Below are positions 1 through 9,630 of a DNA stretch of 64,000 nucleotides, piece after piece. Every line of letters begins with the position of its first letter. Within the stretch, counting starts at the first letter, position 1. A program made the position numbers and the translations under genes. The DNA is from Acidobacteriota bacterium (lineage in GTDB: Bacteria > Acidobacteriota > Thermoanaerobaculia > Gp7-AA8): the NCBI GenBank assembly GCA_019247495.1, contig JAFAOU010000003.1, positions 1 to 64,000 on the forward strand, given 5' to 3'. The notes below the pieces were generated by a model. It did no database searches. It was not told where the DNA came from and saw only the letters and a program-made list of their open reading frames with translations.

Positions 1-173
1 GCTGGCCGTTCGATCGCACTACCGGTCCCCGAAAGGAGGTGGTGCTAACGGAGAGAGCGAAATCCAACTGATGCAGAGGATCAACGGTCCTCGTGTGGGA
101 AACAGCCAGAAAAACCGAAACGCGTCATCGATCAACTGAAGAAAAAACCACCAACGAATAAGGAGAACAGACC

Positions 174-551
174 ATGCGGAAGTCCCACCTCATCGTCCTG
201 TCGGTAATTCTCATCGCCACCATTTCCAGCGCCGCCATGGCTGCCGATACGCAGCCTGTTGGCGCAGCGCAGGTCGCCGGAATCGTCAACCTCAACACCG
301 CGGATGCAACGCAGCTGGCCATGCTTCCCCGCGTCGGCGCGAAGGCAGCGCAGCGCATCCTCGACTACCGCAAGGAGCACGGCGCCTTCAAGAAGACCTC
401 GGATCTGATGCAAGTGAAAGGTTTTGGAGAAAAGTCGTTCGAACGCCTGGCCGCGTACGTAACCGTCGACGGCAAGACCACGCTCACGGCGAAGGTACAC
501 ACGAAGAGCGCGCGGAAGTCGTCCTCGAAAAAGCCCTCCCCCGCGGCGTAA
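174..551 (+). CDS. ComEA-like helix-hairpin-helix secreted protein
   Basis: A 125-residue protein with an N-terminal signal peptide (about residues 1-23, ending AMA) and one ComEA-type helix-hairpin-helix unit at about residues 37-100. The motif VNLNTADATQLAMLPRVG is typical of ComEA/competence DNA-binding domains, and a second hairpin follows around QVKGFGEKSFERL. The C-terminus is Lys/Ser-rich, which would suit DNA contact. In the family such proteins bind double-stranded DNA at or outside the cytoplasmic membrane during DNA uptake; a role here is inferred, since no other competence gene is visible. The start is supported by AAGGAG eight bases upstream. Bases 1-173 hold no gene I can support. 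Confidence 0.85.
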   Translation: MRKSHLIVLSVILIATISSAAMAADTQPVGAAQVAGIVNLNTADATQLAMLPRVGAKAAQRILDYRKEHGAFKKTSDLMQVKGFGEKSFERLAAYVTVDGKTTLTAKVHTKSARKSSSKKPSPAA

Positions 552-605
552 CCCGCCGTCCCTCCCCCAGGCCGCCTCGCGCAAGCGGGGCGGCCGTCCT
601 GCGGG

Positions 606-691
606 CAGTGGATTAGTGGATTCGTGGATCAGTAGATCAGTGGTGGTGCTGGCAGGCGGCGCACCGAATCTACGAATCCGCTAATCGACTC
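606..691. repeat. Inverted-repeat element, GATTAGTGGATTCG family (copy 1)
   Basis: Left arm GATTAGTGGATTCGTGGAT and right arm ATCTACGAATCCGCTAATC are near-complementary, so the transcript folds into a long imperfect hairpin. The same words recur at 33128-33225 and 51404-51528. It lies downstream of the ComEA-like gene. Confidence 0.75.
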
Positions 692-705
692 ACCAACTCT
701 CCCCT

Positions 706-746
706 GACACCCGACACCCGACACCCGGTACCCGACACCCGACACC
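706..746. repeat. Short tandem GACACCC repeat (CCCGAC family, copy 1)
   Basis: Five or so tandem units of GACACCC with one variant unit (GGTACCC). Related C-rich words in inverted arrangement occur at 2507-2579, so the two tracts flank the phosphodiesterase-like gene. Confidence 0.7.
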
Positions 747-768
747 GAAAGGAGAATCTGTGCCCGAA

Positions 769-2481
769 CTACGTCCCGCTTCGCCTCACCACCAGTTGCT
801 GCGCCTCGTAGGTCTGCACGAGCGACAGCGGATTCGATCGCAGCAGCTCCTCCGAAAAGGCCTCGGACAAGACGCTGCCATCCATGTCGCGGCCGACCGG
901 CAGTCCGGCGATGTAGAGCACGGTCGGTACGACGTCGACCGCTTGCGCGGAACGCGGCTTGTCGATGTGCACGACGCCTTTTCCGTAAATCATCACGAAG
1001 CCATCATCGGCGCTCGGATCGGCGGGATCGATGAAGTCGCGCAGCAAGGCGTAGGGCGTGGTCGGAAGCTGCGGCGGCACGGGGCCGGACGGCGAGACGA
1101 CCACGATGATGTGATCGGGATAGTCGCGGGCCAGCGAGGCCAGCATGCGGTCGAGCTGCTCCGCGTAGGCGCGCAGCACGAGCCCTTTCACATTCGAGCG
1201 CGGCGGCAGGTCATCGCTGAAGATGTGGATGGCGCGCTGGGCCCGCTCGAATCCGCCCAGCGTGCAGACGGTGAGCGGGAACGACGGCGCGGAGGTGCGC
1301 AGGATGGCCATCGAGGTCAGATCGGCGGCGAGTCCGTTCACGATTCGCTGCCGCGCCGTGCCGGTACCGTTGAATCGCTGCGTCTCCGAATCAGGCGGCG
1401 TCGTTTCCAGCTTGGCGATTTCGGCGGCGAACGGCGGCGGAATGGCCTGCGTCGCATTGGGCGCATTGTCGAAGTAGCGATCGGTGACGAGCCGCGAGGC
1501 GCCGACCGGCTCCGACCACGGCCAGCCGATCACCGTCGCGTGCAGGCCGACGCGTTCGAACAACGTCCAGAGCGGGAGCGAGAGTCCGGCGGGAAGCGGC
1601 GTCGAAATTCGCGTCACCGGAGGGATCAATCCCCACGCCTTGAATCCGACGCCGCCCGGCACGATCAGAAATCGTTCGCCGGGACGATTGAGCGGAGTGG
1701 AGTAGCCGAGGCGGCCGGTCACGCCGTGGCGGAACGGGAGTTTGCCCGTGGCCACGGAGGCCCAGATCGACTTCGGGCTCATCGTCGGGAATGGTTCCAA
1801 TCGCGTGAGATAGCCGCGCGTGCGGGCCTGATCGAAAAACGGCAGCGAGCCTTCGCCGGCCAGCGTCAGGATCCAGTCGTACGGCAGATTGCGAATGCCG
1901 ACCACGATCACCGGACGTTTGCCGGCCACGGTCCCAATGTCGGCGACGACCACGGCGTGCGTCTCGGTCCGGTAGCGATCGCGTCGCTGATACAGGAAGA
2001 ACGACGACACCGCGATCAGCACGACGCCGGCGACGAACAGAATCCGCGACGTGCGCCGATCCGCATTGCGTTCTGCGAACCAGATCAACAGCAGGATGAA
2101 CGAGGTGGCGGTGATCAGGTTCGTCGCTTTCGACAGCACGCGGATCGCGCCGACGGGCAGATAAATCCGGAACACCTCCAGGTGCATCCAGTAGATCGCC
2201 GCTGCGAGGAATGCGGCCAGGACGACGAAGCCGAAGCCGTGTGGCCGGAAGCCGCCGTGCGTTTCCGGTTTCCCGAAGAGCCGTACGCGGAGCGCGCGCA
2301 GAAGCCACAGCACCGACCCGAAAAGCACACCGCAAATCAATCCGTAGACGATGGTTACGGTTGCCAGACGGCCCGGCGTGATGTCGATCTGCGGGTTGAG
2401 AAAGTAGAGCAGGTTGGCGATGTAGAGGCCGAAGATCGCGCCCGCGAGCACGCGCTTGAGGTACGCCCAGCGTATCGGCAT
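769..2481 (-). CDS. Membrane protein with alkaline-phosphatase-superfamily phosphodiesterase domain, probably degenerate
   Basis: 570 residues. The N-terminal 170 residues hold about five hydrophobic membrane segments; the rest resembles type I phosphodiesterase/nucleotide pyrophosphatase (PF01663-like). The nucleophile region is recognisable (FPTMSPKSIWASVATGK followed by FRHGVTG, near residues 230-255), as is a later Asp in YAEQLDRML. Positions that normally coordinate the two metals look replaced: the usual GLDG near the domain start reads GIRNLPYD, the usual SDHG reads SPSGP, and the usual late His before the C-terminal helix is absent (DDGFVMIYGKGV). An active hydrolase is therefore doubtful and a pseudoenzyme is my reading, aligned by eye only. 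Repeat tracts flank the gene on both sides. Confidence 0.75.
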   Translation of the reverse strand: MPIRWAYLKRVLAGAIFGLYIANLLYFLNPQIDITPGRLATVTIVYGLICGVLFGSVLWLLRALRVRLFGKPETHGGFRPHGFGFVVLAAFLAAAIYWMHLEVFRIYLPVGAIRVLSKATNLITATSFILLLIWFAERNADRRTSRILFVAGVVLIAVSSFFLYQRRDRYRTETHAVVVADIGTVAGKRPVIVVGIRNLPYDWILTLAGEGSLPFFDQARTRGYLTRLEPFPTMSPKSIWASVATGKLPFRHGVTGRLGYSTPLNRPGERFLIVPGGVGFKAWGLIPPVTRISTPLPAGLSLPLWTLFERVGLHATVIGWPWSEPVGASRLVTDRYFDNAPNATQAIPPPFAAEIAKLETTPPDSETQRFNGTGTARQRIVNGLAADLTSMAILRTSAPSFPLTVCTLGGFERAQRAIHIFSDDLPPRSNVKGLVLRAYAEQLDRMLASLARDYPDHIIVVVSPSGPVPPQLPTTPYALLRDFIDPADPSADDGFVMIYGKGVVHIDKPRSAQAVDVVPTVLYIAGLPVGRDMDGSVLSEAFSEELLRSNPLSLVQTYEAQQLVVRRSGT

Positions 2482-2506
2482 GTCGGCGCGCGCAGTGTAT
2501 CGGATG

Positions 2507-2579
2507 CGGGAGTCGTAGGACGTCGGGGGTCGGGGGTCGGAGCTCCATGTCTGCTCCGGCTCCCGACGCCCGACTCCCG
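2507..2579. repeat. Inverted-repeat element, CCCGAC family (copy 2)
   Basis: A left arm of repeated GTCGGGGGTCGGGGGTCGG faces a right arm of CCCGACGCCCGACTCCCG, forming a hairpin between the divergent phosphodiesterase-like and methylase genes. An ATG at 2547 inside it opens the methylase frame but only adds residues translated from the repeat. Confidence 0.7.
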
Positions 2580-2597
2580 TTCCTCCCGAGGTGCCGC

Positions 2598-5500
2598 GTG
2601 ATCACCGCCGCGCACCTGCGCGATCGCGACGTTTTAGCGCTTCTTCGCACGCTGGGTTACGACATCGCGCCGGTCACCATCGCCGCCGCTGATTGGCGCC
2701 GCGCCGGAATCGAGATCTCGTGGAATGGCGAGGTCACGCTGCAGTTGGCGTCGCGCACGCCGCAACTCGATCTCTACGTGATCAGCGCCAATCCACTGCC
2801 CGAGCCGGACGCGATCACCGCGTTTCTCCGCTCGCTGGCGTCCTACAACGCGCTGGTCAAGCCGGTCGCGATCGGCGTGACCTCGGCGCGGCTGACCATC
2901 CACGACCTCTCCGCGCGCCGCGAGCCGCGACGCCTCGACGTCGATCTCGATCATCCGACGGCGCACGCGCTCGATCGCCTCAACCTCCTCAGTAACGGCA
3001 GCGATGCCGCGCGCATCTTCGACCGCGCCCTCGACCGCGAATCGCTGACGCGACAGTTCTTCGAACGCTTCCGCCGCGCGGTCAGCGATGTGTCGAAAGC
3101 GATCCGCACCGTGACGTGGGAACCGCACGAGGCGGCGGACGGTCAGGCGCTGCTGCTGTTGTCGCGATTGCTCTTCCTCTACTTCATCCAGCAGAAGGGA
3201 TGGCTCAACGGCGAGCGGCGATTCCTCGTCGATCGCATCGGGCGCGATGTTTACGCGACTCTTCTGAAACCACTCTTCTTCGGCTGCCTGAACACTCCAA
3301 CGCACGAACGCGATGCCATCGCGCGGCAGCTCGGCAAAATCCCTTACCTCAACGGCGGACTTTTCGAACCGTCGGCATTCGAAGAGCGCAATCCCGATCT
3401 CGACCTGCCCGACGAGTTGCTGCAACGCGTCATCGAAGACGTCTTCGAGCGTTTCGCCTTCTCCATCGACGAGTCCGATGCCGCGGGCGCGCACATCGAT
3501 CCGGAGATGCTCGGCAAGGTTTTCGAGTCGCTGATGAACACCGACGAGCGGCTCAGCACCGGCAGCTTCTACACGCCGCGCGCGATCGTCGACATCCTGG
3601 CGGCGCGCGCCATCGTGGCCTGGCTGAGCGACGGCGACGACGCGACGCGCGCCGATCTGGAACGCATCCTTCGCGGCGAGCCGGTTTGCGCGCGCAACGC
3701 AAAGCCGCTCGCGGAACGGCTCGATGCCATCACGATCCTCGATCCCGCCTGCGGCTCGGGCGCGTTCCTGCTGTCGTCGCTCCGCATCGTCGAGAAGCTG
3801 ACCATTGCGTTGCATTCGTCGCCGCCATCCGAACTTCGCCGCCGCATCGTCGAACGGTCACTCTACGGCGTCGATCTGAAACCGGAAGCCGTCCGGCTCT
3901 GCGAATTGCGGCTGTGGCTCGCGATCGTGTCGCAAGCGAATGACGACGAGAACGACATCCAGCCGCTGCCGAACCTCGACCGCAACATCCTCCAGGGCAA
4001 TTCGCTCCTCAGCCCCACCGACTTCCTCGGCGACAACCGAGGGGATGTGTATCGCGAATGGGTATACGCGTTGCGCGCGCAGGCCGACCTGATCGCGCGT
4101 TATCGCAACGCGCCGCACCGCGAGCGGGCGCAGGTGTCGCGCCTCATCCGCGCGAACGACGGCCGCCTGGCCAGCGAGCTGCTGGCGAAAGCGATCGACC
4201 TCGACGAACACGAGCAGGAGGTGCTCTGCGCGCCGCAACGCGATCTCTTCGGCCGTCTGCGCGAAGTGAACATTGAACGCTGCCGCGAACTGCGCGAGCG
4301 CATCATGGCCAACCGCCGCACGCTCGAGCGCATCGAGGATGGCGAGATCGGCTTCTTCTCCTTCGACATTCACTTCGCGCACGTCATGGCCGCCGGCGGC
4401 TTCGACGTCGTGGTCGGAAATCCGCCGTGGGTGCGCAACAGCCGCATCGATTCTGGCGCGAAGCGGATGTACGCCGAACGCTTCGCGCTCTTCCGCAACG
4501 ACGGTGCGCGCGGCGCGGTCTTCCATCAACCCGATCTCTCCATCGCCTTCGTCGAGCGCTCGCTCGCGCTGACCGCGCCGAGCGGCGTGATGTCGCTCCT
4601 CGTTCCATCGAAGCTGCTCAACGCCGGCTACGCTGCCGGATTGCGTAAACACGCCACGGCGTCCGCGAACATCGTGGCGCTCGATGACTGGTCATCCGAC
4701 GCGCATCGCCACTTCGATGCCGACACTTTCCCGCTCGGCATCACGCTCGCTCATCGCAACGGCAGCGAGCCGCGCAACATCTCCATCACGTCTGCCGGCG
4801 AATCGTTCGCGCTCCCGGCCGGCGCGCTGACGATCGGCGGAACGGAGTGGTCGCTGCTGCCTCCGGACGTGCATGCCATCGTCGCGCGCATTCACGCAAC
4901 GCATTCGCCGCTCGCCGAAACGCTTGGCCGCCTTCCGATCATGGGCGTGAAGACCGGCGACAACGACGCCTTCTTTCTCGACGTGAAGCGCGTCCGCGCG
5001 AATGCGGTCGAGACCACCGACGGTCTGCACATACCGCTGACGTCCGCCTGCCGCTGCGTGCGCGGACGCGACGTGCGCCGCTGGAAAGTCGCCGATCCGC
5101 CGTGGATGCTCTGGCCGCCCGCCGGCGGCTGGCGCAAACCGCCAAAGTGGGCGGAGCGGTTCGCGGATGCGCGTGGCGTCGGCGTCGAAACGCTGCGGCT
5201 GAAGTACGTCCGTCCCGAACACGTCGGCATCAAGGTGGTCTGGAAAGATCTCTCGCGCGGCTTCTGCGCGGCCGTCCTCGAAGACTTCCTCCGCCTCGGT
5301 GAACGCAGCATCCCGCTCGTCCCGAACCAGACGCTCTATTCGCTCGATGCCGCAACGATCGAAGAAGCACACGTGCTGGCCGCGCTCCTCAATTCGACCG
5401 TCGTAAATGTCCTTGCGATTGCCATCGCCGAACGAGCGAAGGATTTCTACTTCCGCTACTTCGGACGAACGGTCGCGCGCCTTCCGCTGCCCGTCGTCGT

Positions 5501-5681
5501 GCCGGCGAGCGATTCGTGGACGCGCTTGTTGCGCGCCGCCCGTCGCGCGCGAAGAAATCCTGATCGCGTCGGCGACGAAATCGATCTCGAGGTGAACGCG
5601 CTCTACGGCGTCTCGCAGTCCGAGCACGCACGGCTCTCGTCATTCCTCCGCACGCGCCTCGGCTTCAACGGCGATGCCTGA
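2598..5681 (+). CDS. Large Eco57I-type N6-adenine DNA methyltransferase
   Basis: About 1027 residues from the GTG chosen here. An ATG at 2547 is in frame, but its 17 extra residues are encoded by a C-rich repeat, whereas the GTG has GAGGTG six bases upstream. Methylase motif I is DPACGSGAF (near residue 382) and motif IV is NPPW (near residue 608), the signature of N6-adenine methylases. Before them come an N-terminal domain (1-150) and a helical stretch with LLFLYFIQQKGWL typical of large Eco57I-like fusion methylases; after motif IV lies a probable target-recognition region. No PD-(D/E)xK nuclease motif is evident. The stop overlaps the start of the helicase gene by 8 bases, implying translational coupling. 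It likely marks self DNA in a restriction or defence pair. Confidence 0.85.
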   Translation: MITAAHLRDRDVLALLRTLGYDIAPVTIAAADWRRAGIEISWNGEVTLQLASRTPQLDLYVISANPLPEPDAITAFLRSLASYNALVKPVAIGVTSARLTIHDLSARREPRRLDVDLDHPTAHALDRLNLLSNGSDAARIFDRALDRESLTRQFFERFRRAVSDVSKAIRTVTWEPHEAADGQALLLLSRLLFLYFIQQKGWLNGERRFLVDRIGRDVYATLLKPLFFGCLNTPTHERDAIARQLGKIPYLNGGLFEPSAFEERNPDLDLPDELLQRVIEDVFERFAFSIDESDAAGAHIDPEMLGKVFESLMNTDERLSTGSFYTPRAIVDILAARAIVAWLSDGDDATRADLERILRGEPVCARNAKPLAERLDAITILDPACGSGAFLLSSLRIVEKLTIALHSSPPSELRRRIVERSLYGVDLKPEAVRLCELRLWLAIVSQANDDENDIQPLPNLDRNILQGNSLLSPTDFLGDNRGDVYREWVYALRAQADLIARYRNAPHRERAQVSRLIRANDGRLASELLAKAIDLDEHEQEVLCAPQRDLFGRLREVNIERCRELRERIMANRRTLERIEDGEIGFFSFDIHFAHVMAAGGFDVVVGNPPWVRNSRIDSGAKRMYAERFALFRNDGARGAVFHQPDLSIAFVERSLALTAPSGVMSLLVPSKLLNAGYAAGLRKHATASANIVALDDWSSDAHRHFDADTFPLGITLAHRNGSEPRNISITSAGESFALPAGALTIGGTEWSLLPPDVHAIVARIHATHSPLAETLGRLPIMGVKTGDNDAFFLDVKRVRANAVETTDGLHIPLTSACRCVRGRDVRRWKVADPPWMLWPPAGGWRKPPKWAERFADARGVGVETLRLKYVRPEHVGIKVVWKDLSRGFCAAVLEDFLRLGERSIPLVPNQTLYSLDAATIEEAHVLAALLNSTVVNVLAIAIAERAKDFYFRYFGRTVARLPLPVVVPASDSWTRLLRAARRARRNPDRVGDEIDLEVNALYGVSQSEHARLSSFLRTRLGFNGDA

Positions 5682-7278
5682 TCTCGCACCGCACCAGCGC
5701 GAAGCGGTGAGCCGCGCGCTGGCGCTCATCGCCCGCCACGGCGGCGCGATCCTCGCCGACGACGCCGGCCTCGGCAAGTCGTACGTCGCCGCACGCGTCG
5801 CCGCGGAGTTGCAGTGCCGCGGCAGTCGCGTCGAGATCGTCGTGCCGGCGCCGCTCGTCTCGCAGTGGCGCGACACGCTCTGCGACTTCAACCTCGACGC
5901 GCGAATCATCACGCACGACTCGCTCGCCGGCGATCCATCGCTCGGCGACGGCGATCGCTTCATCGTCGTCGACGAGGCGCATGCCTTTCGCAACCGCCGC
6001 ACGCAACGCTGGTGCGCGCTGGCGCGACGATCCGTCGGATCGCGGCTGCTGCTCGTCACCGCAACTCCGATCTGCAATGGGGCCGGCGATCTTCTCGCGC
6101 TCGTCTCGCTCATCGCTGCCGATGACGCGCTGCGGCGTTGCGGCGTGGCATCGATCGACGATGCCTTCGCCATCCGCGACGGACCCTCGCTCGACGTAAT
6201 TGTGCGCGAGTTGGTGATCCGCCGTGAACGCGACGTGCTCCCGCCCGAGTTGCGTTTCGGATCGCTCGAACGGCGCGTGATCCGCCATCCGATCGCCGCG
6301 GCGCCGATCGACGCGTTGCAGTTTCCGCTCAGCACGAGCGCGCCGTTGCTGCGCCAGTTCCTCTGGCGGCGTCTCGAATCGAGTCCCCACGCGCTGCTCG
6401 AATCGGTGCGCCGCCAACTCCGCTTCTACGAACGCGCGATCGAAAGCGGCCGCGCGCTATCGCGCCGCGACTATCGCCGGGCGTTTGCCGCCGAGGAGGA
6501 CGCGGATGCGTTTCAACAGATCCTGTTCTGGGACTTGCTCGCGCCCGCGGACGGCTTCGACGCGACCGCGGTTCGCGAAGAGATGGCGCGCCTGAGTTGC
6601 ATTCGATCGATCATCGAATGCGCCGAGGATACGAAGGCTGCGCTGCTCGAATCGATCCTCGACGGCGAACCGACGCTCATCTTCACCGGCGCCGCGGCCA
6701 CCGCCCGATCGCTGGCGCGGCGACTCCGATGCGGACTCGCCACGGCGCGTGACGGCACCGGCGCGATCGACGCCTTTCGCCGCGGCATGATCGACCGCGT
6801 CGTCGCTACGGATCTCGCGTCTGAGGGATTGAATCTGCAGCGCGCGGGCGTGGTGGTGCATTACGACATCCCCTGGAATCCGGTGAAACTCGATCAGCGT
6901 AACGGACGCGCGCACCGAATCGGACAAATGCGCGACTCCGTCCGCGCGATCTATTTTTTGCCCGAGGCGAGGAGCCGCGTCGTGGAGATGATCGCGTCGA
7001 AGAACCGCACGCGGCGGCGGATTCTCAGCGCGCATGAAACTACGATCGATGCGCCGTCGCTCGCCGATCTGCCGCAACGGCTGCCGTCCGATTCGCCGGC
7101 GCTTTCGCTCGTGCGCGCGCTGCGCGCGAACGGGCTCGCGCCGCCCGCGGCGCTCTTCCGCCGCTACCGCGCCGGAGTGGAACTGCTCTTCGCCGAAATG
7201 GCGAGGGAGTATCTCGACGCGAAGCGGCTGGCGGAATTGGAAGCGGTGTTGAAGCGCGAGGGCGTGCGTACCGCGTGA
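5674..7278 (+). CDS. SNF2/DEAH-family helicase paired with the methylase
   Basis: 534 residues of an SF2 helicase. Walker A is DDAGLGKS (near residue 29), the Walker B box is VVDEAHAF, motif III is LVTATPI, and motifs V-VI read ATDLASEGLNLQRAG and QRNGRAHRIGQ, the RapA/SNF2 pattern. Between the RecA-like lobes is an insert rich in Arg and Glu. The ATG lies inside the last codons of the methylase gene (8-base overlap), so both are made from one mRNA. Similar methylase plus SNF2 helicase pairs occur in DISARM class 1 (drmMI, drmD), but drmA, drmB and drmC are absent here. The helicase would translocate on or remodel invading DNA; a nuclease is not seen. The next gene is convergent and starts one base later. 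Confidence 0.85.
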   Translation: MPDLAPHQREAVSRALALIARHGGAILADDAGLGKSYVAARVAAELQCRGSRVEIVVPAPLVSQWRDTLCDFNLDARIITHDSLAGDPSLGDGDRFIVVDEAHAFRNRRTQRWCALARRSVGSRLLLVTATPICNGAGDLLALVSLIAADDALRRCGVASIDDAFAIRDGPSLDVIVRELVIRRERDVLPPELRFGSLERRVIRHPIAAAPIDALQFPLSTSAPLLRQFLWRRLESSPHALLESVRRQLRFYERAIESGRALSRRDYRRAFAAEEDADAFQQILFWDLLAPADGFDATAVREEMARLSCIRSIIECAEDTKAALLESILDGEPTLIFTGAAATARSLARRLRCGLATARDGTGAIDAFRRGMIDRVVATDLASEGLNLQRAGVVVHYDIPWNPVKLDQRNGRAHRIGQMRDSVRAIYFLPEARSRVVEMIASKNRTRRRILSAHETTIDAPSLADLPQRLPSDSPALSLVRALRANGLAPPAALFRRYRAGVELLFAEMAREYLDAKRLAELEAVLKREGVRTA

Positions 7279-7279
7279 T

Positions 7280-9484
7280 TCACGGCACGATCGTCAACTG
7301 CACCGGGATGTCCTTGCTCTGGCAGTAGCCGTACGCGTGCAGGGTGATCGTTGATACCCCGGGGCCGTGCGAACTCGTGTAACGCGCGTGACAGACGCCC
7401 GGCTGGGTGAAGCCGCCGCTGCAGACGCCGAGGGGCGTGATGGAGTCGTTGAGGGAATTGCTCCAGGTCCAATTGACGAGGCCGAGGTCTATGGTGAACG
7501 TCAGATCGGCGGTCTGACCGGCGTGAATCTGCGTGCTCTCCAGCTTCACGGTTGCAGGCGGATCGACCGGGCCGACCAGTACGACGAGCGCGCGCCTGAT
7601 AGGACAGTGGTCGGGATCGGTGAACGAAAACGTGCAACCGATGGTGGCCGATCCGAGAGCGGCGGCGGTGTACTGCATCGTGCTGGTCCCCTGTCCCGAA
7701 ACGATCGAGCCGTTATCGATGGACCAGGTCACCTGCGCGCCCGGTGGAGGCGGCGTGGCCAACGACACGGTGTGCATTTGCCCTTGGCAGATGCCGGTGG
7801 GGACGGTGAAATCGGGGGCGGCATTCGGGTAGGGCGTGACGGACGGCTTGATGATCTGAGCCTCGCAGAAGGCGTCGTACGCGCGGACGACGGTGTACGT
7901 AGTGGGCGTCGGACCGGGGTTGACGAAACGATCCTGCTGATAGCTGTTCGATGACGTCGTTACGCCGTCGGACCATACGGCCGTCCAGGGTCCTTCCAGG
8001 GAGAAGTTGTTGAGGCATGAGTTCGAGTCGAAATGGGCACTCACCTGGACGAAGTTGGCGAGAGGACAAAACGCACTTACTGTGACCCGGTCGGGTACAT
8101 GGGCGACCGGCGTAGCACCGGCAATGATGATGCGACAGCCGGTGGCGTCATGGCCGTCCAGCAGTTGATTGGTCAGAACGCAATTCACGAAAACCGGTCT
8201 TGAAATCGTCATCTCGTTCGTCTGGAACGGCGTTCTGAGGCTATCGTTCCACTGCCCGGTGAATGGCGGCGTGCCGGTGAACGTCGCGGTGATCGTGTCG
8301 ACACCGACGCAACTGTTGCCGGTCGCCGTGATCGTCGCGGTCGGGTGCGGCTCCGGAATCACGGCGACACCGGACGACGTACCGGCGCATCCCACATCTT
8401 CGAAACTGCTGATGCTGTAGGTGCCGGGCGTTGTGACGGTCCGGGCAATCGACCTTGCCAGTGTGGTGAAGGGGACGCCATCCGACCATATGCCCTTGAA
8501 GGGCGCGGTGCCGGTGAAGGTGGCGTTCACGATCGCCGAGCCGCACGAGACCGGGCCGGCGCTGACGACGGCGGTCGGGTGGTCGCACACAGCTTCCGCC
8601 AGGATGGGGATGCTGCGCGCGGACTGGTTCACGCACGCGCCTCGCGTGAGCTGCACGCTGATGTCGACGTTGCCCGTCGATCCCGCCGTGATCACGACGT
8701 CGTTTCCCGTCGCGGTGGCGGGCGAACCGTTGGTGATCGTCCACAAGGCCACTGCTCCCGGTTGCGGGCGCACAGTGGCCTGGAAGCTCTTCTCCTTGAC
8801 GACGGCATCAGGTGTGTCGACGGTAACGGACGGCGCAACGCAGTCGCCGACGGTGTACGCCACCGCCGTGTGGACCAGCGCGCAGGACGACGCGGAGGCG
8901 GGACTCTTGGCAACGGCGCGTTGTCTCGAAGACACCGGTGTCGATGTTGCCGGCGTATCCATGGCTGCGTCGATGACGATCTGCTTTGTCCCGCTCTTGT
9001 CGGGCGAATACGTGTACGTGCGCACGCCCGGCGCCAGCGCGATCGCGCGGAAGTCTGTGCCGGTGATGGTCTGCTGCGCGGGCGATCCGTTTTCGTACGT
9101 CCAGGAGAAGGTCACCGGTTCGCCGGCATGCGCGGCGGGTACGGCGGCCACGCGGACGTTGAATGGATCGTGCAGGGCGATGACGCTGCTGCCATGCGAC
9201 ACGCAACCGCCTGCGGTCATCGTGACCGACACGGTGGCTGCGGCACTGGAGCCGAACGTCAGGTTGACGCGGTCGCTAGACGCGTCGCCGGCGATCGTGC
9301 CGCCATCCACGGTCCACGCATAGGTCGCACCGGGAACGCCGACCACGGCTACCGTGGCCGTACCCGACTTGCACGCGGTCGGCGGCGCGAGCACGGCCAC
9401 AGTCGATGAGCACTCGCCCGACGCGCGGAGAGTCGTGACAAGCGACAGCAACGTGATGATGAGGAGAGATTTTTTGGGGGACAC
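7280..9484 (-). CDS. Large secreted protein with Ig/PKD/SprB-like repeats
   Basis: About 735 residues. The N-terminus has a signal peptide (hydrophobic LLIITLLSLVTTL ending near SGEC). The mature part is a series of beta-sandwich-like modules rich in Thr, Val, Gly and Cys with PKD-like phrases such as TYAWTVDGG and SprB-like phrases such as TATFTGTPPFTGQW. No catalytic motif is visible, so a surface or adhesion role is an inference. Start choice is uncertain: a TTG at 9493 and a GTG at 9484 are both in frame with no clear ribosome site. An internal RQRAVAK stretch near residue 190 resembles the C-terminal RRRAV tails of secreted proteins nearby. Confidence 0.75.
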   Translation of the reverse strand: MSPKKSLLIITLLSLVTTLRASGECSSTVAVLAPPTACKSGTATVAVVGVPGATYAWTVDGGTIAGDASSDRVNLTFGSSAAATVSVTMTAGGCVSHGSSVIALHDPFNVRVAAVPAAHAGEPVTFSWTYENGSPAQQTITGTDFRAIALAPGVRTYTYSPDKSGTKQIVIDAAMDTPATSTPVSSRQRAVAKSPASASSCALVHTAVAYTVGDCVAPSVTVDTPDAVVKEKSFQATVRPQPGAVALWTITNGSPATATGNDVVITAGSTGNVDISVQLTRGACVNQSARSIPILAEAVCDHPTAVVSAGPVSCGSAIVNATFTGTAPFKGIWSDGVPFTTLARSIARTVTTPGTYSISSFEDVGCAGTSSGVAVIPEPHPTATITATGNSCVGVDTITATFTGTPPFTGQWNDSLRTPFQTNEMTISRPVFVNCVLTNQLLDGHDATGCRIIIAGATPVAHVPDRVTVSAFCPLANFVQVSAHFDSNSCLNNFSLEGPWTAVWSDGVTTSSNSYQQDRFVNPGPTPTTYTVVRAYDAFCEAQIIKPSVTPYPNAAPDFTVPTGICQGQMHTVSLATPPPPGAQVTWSIDNGSIVSGQGTSTMQYTAAALGSATIGCTFSFTDPDHCPIRRALVVLVGPVDPPATVKLESTQIHAGQTADLTFTIDLGLVNWTWSNSLNDSITPLGVCSGGFTQPGVCHARYTSSHGPGVSTITLHAYGYCQSKDIPVQLTIVP

Positions 9485-9630
9485 CGCGGTCAAAATAACC
9501 TATTTGGGTCAATCGCGGTCAAAAAAAGGCCTGACCCCGCGTCATCCTGACCCGCAAATCGCCGCTTCTACCCTGCAACCGCGTGGCACCGCGCTTGGGT
9601 TAGTCCCCTCCCCGAAAAGGAGACTCACCC

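Noticed and set aside
760..2601. 613-codon plus-strand frame opposite the phosphodiesterase-like gene
   Set aside because: Arg/His/Glu-rich shadow of the real minus-strand gene; no domain or signal peptide.
9487..9530. GGTCAA words before the Ig-like protein as an operator
   Set aside because: Irregular spacing and no symmetric partner; too weak to list.
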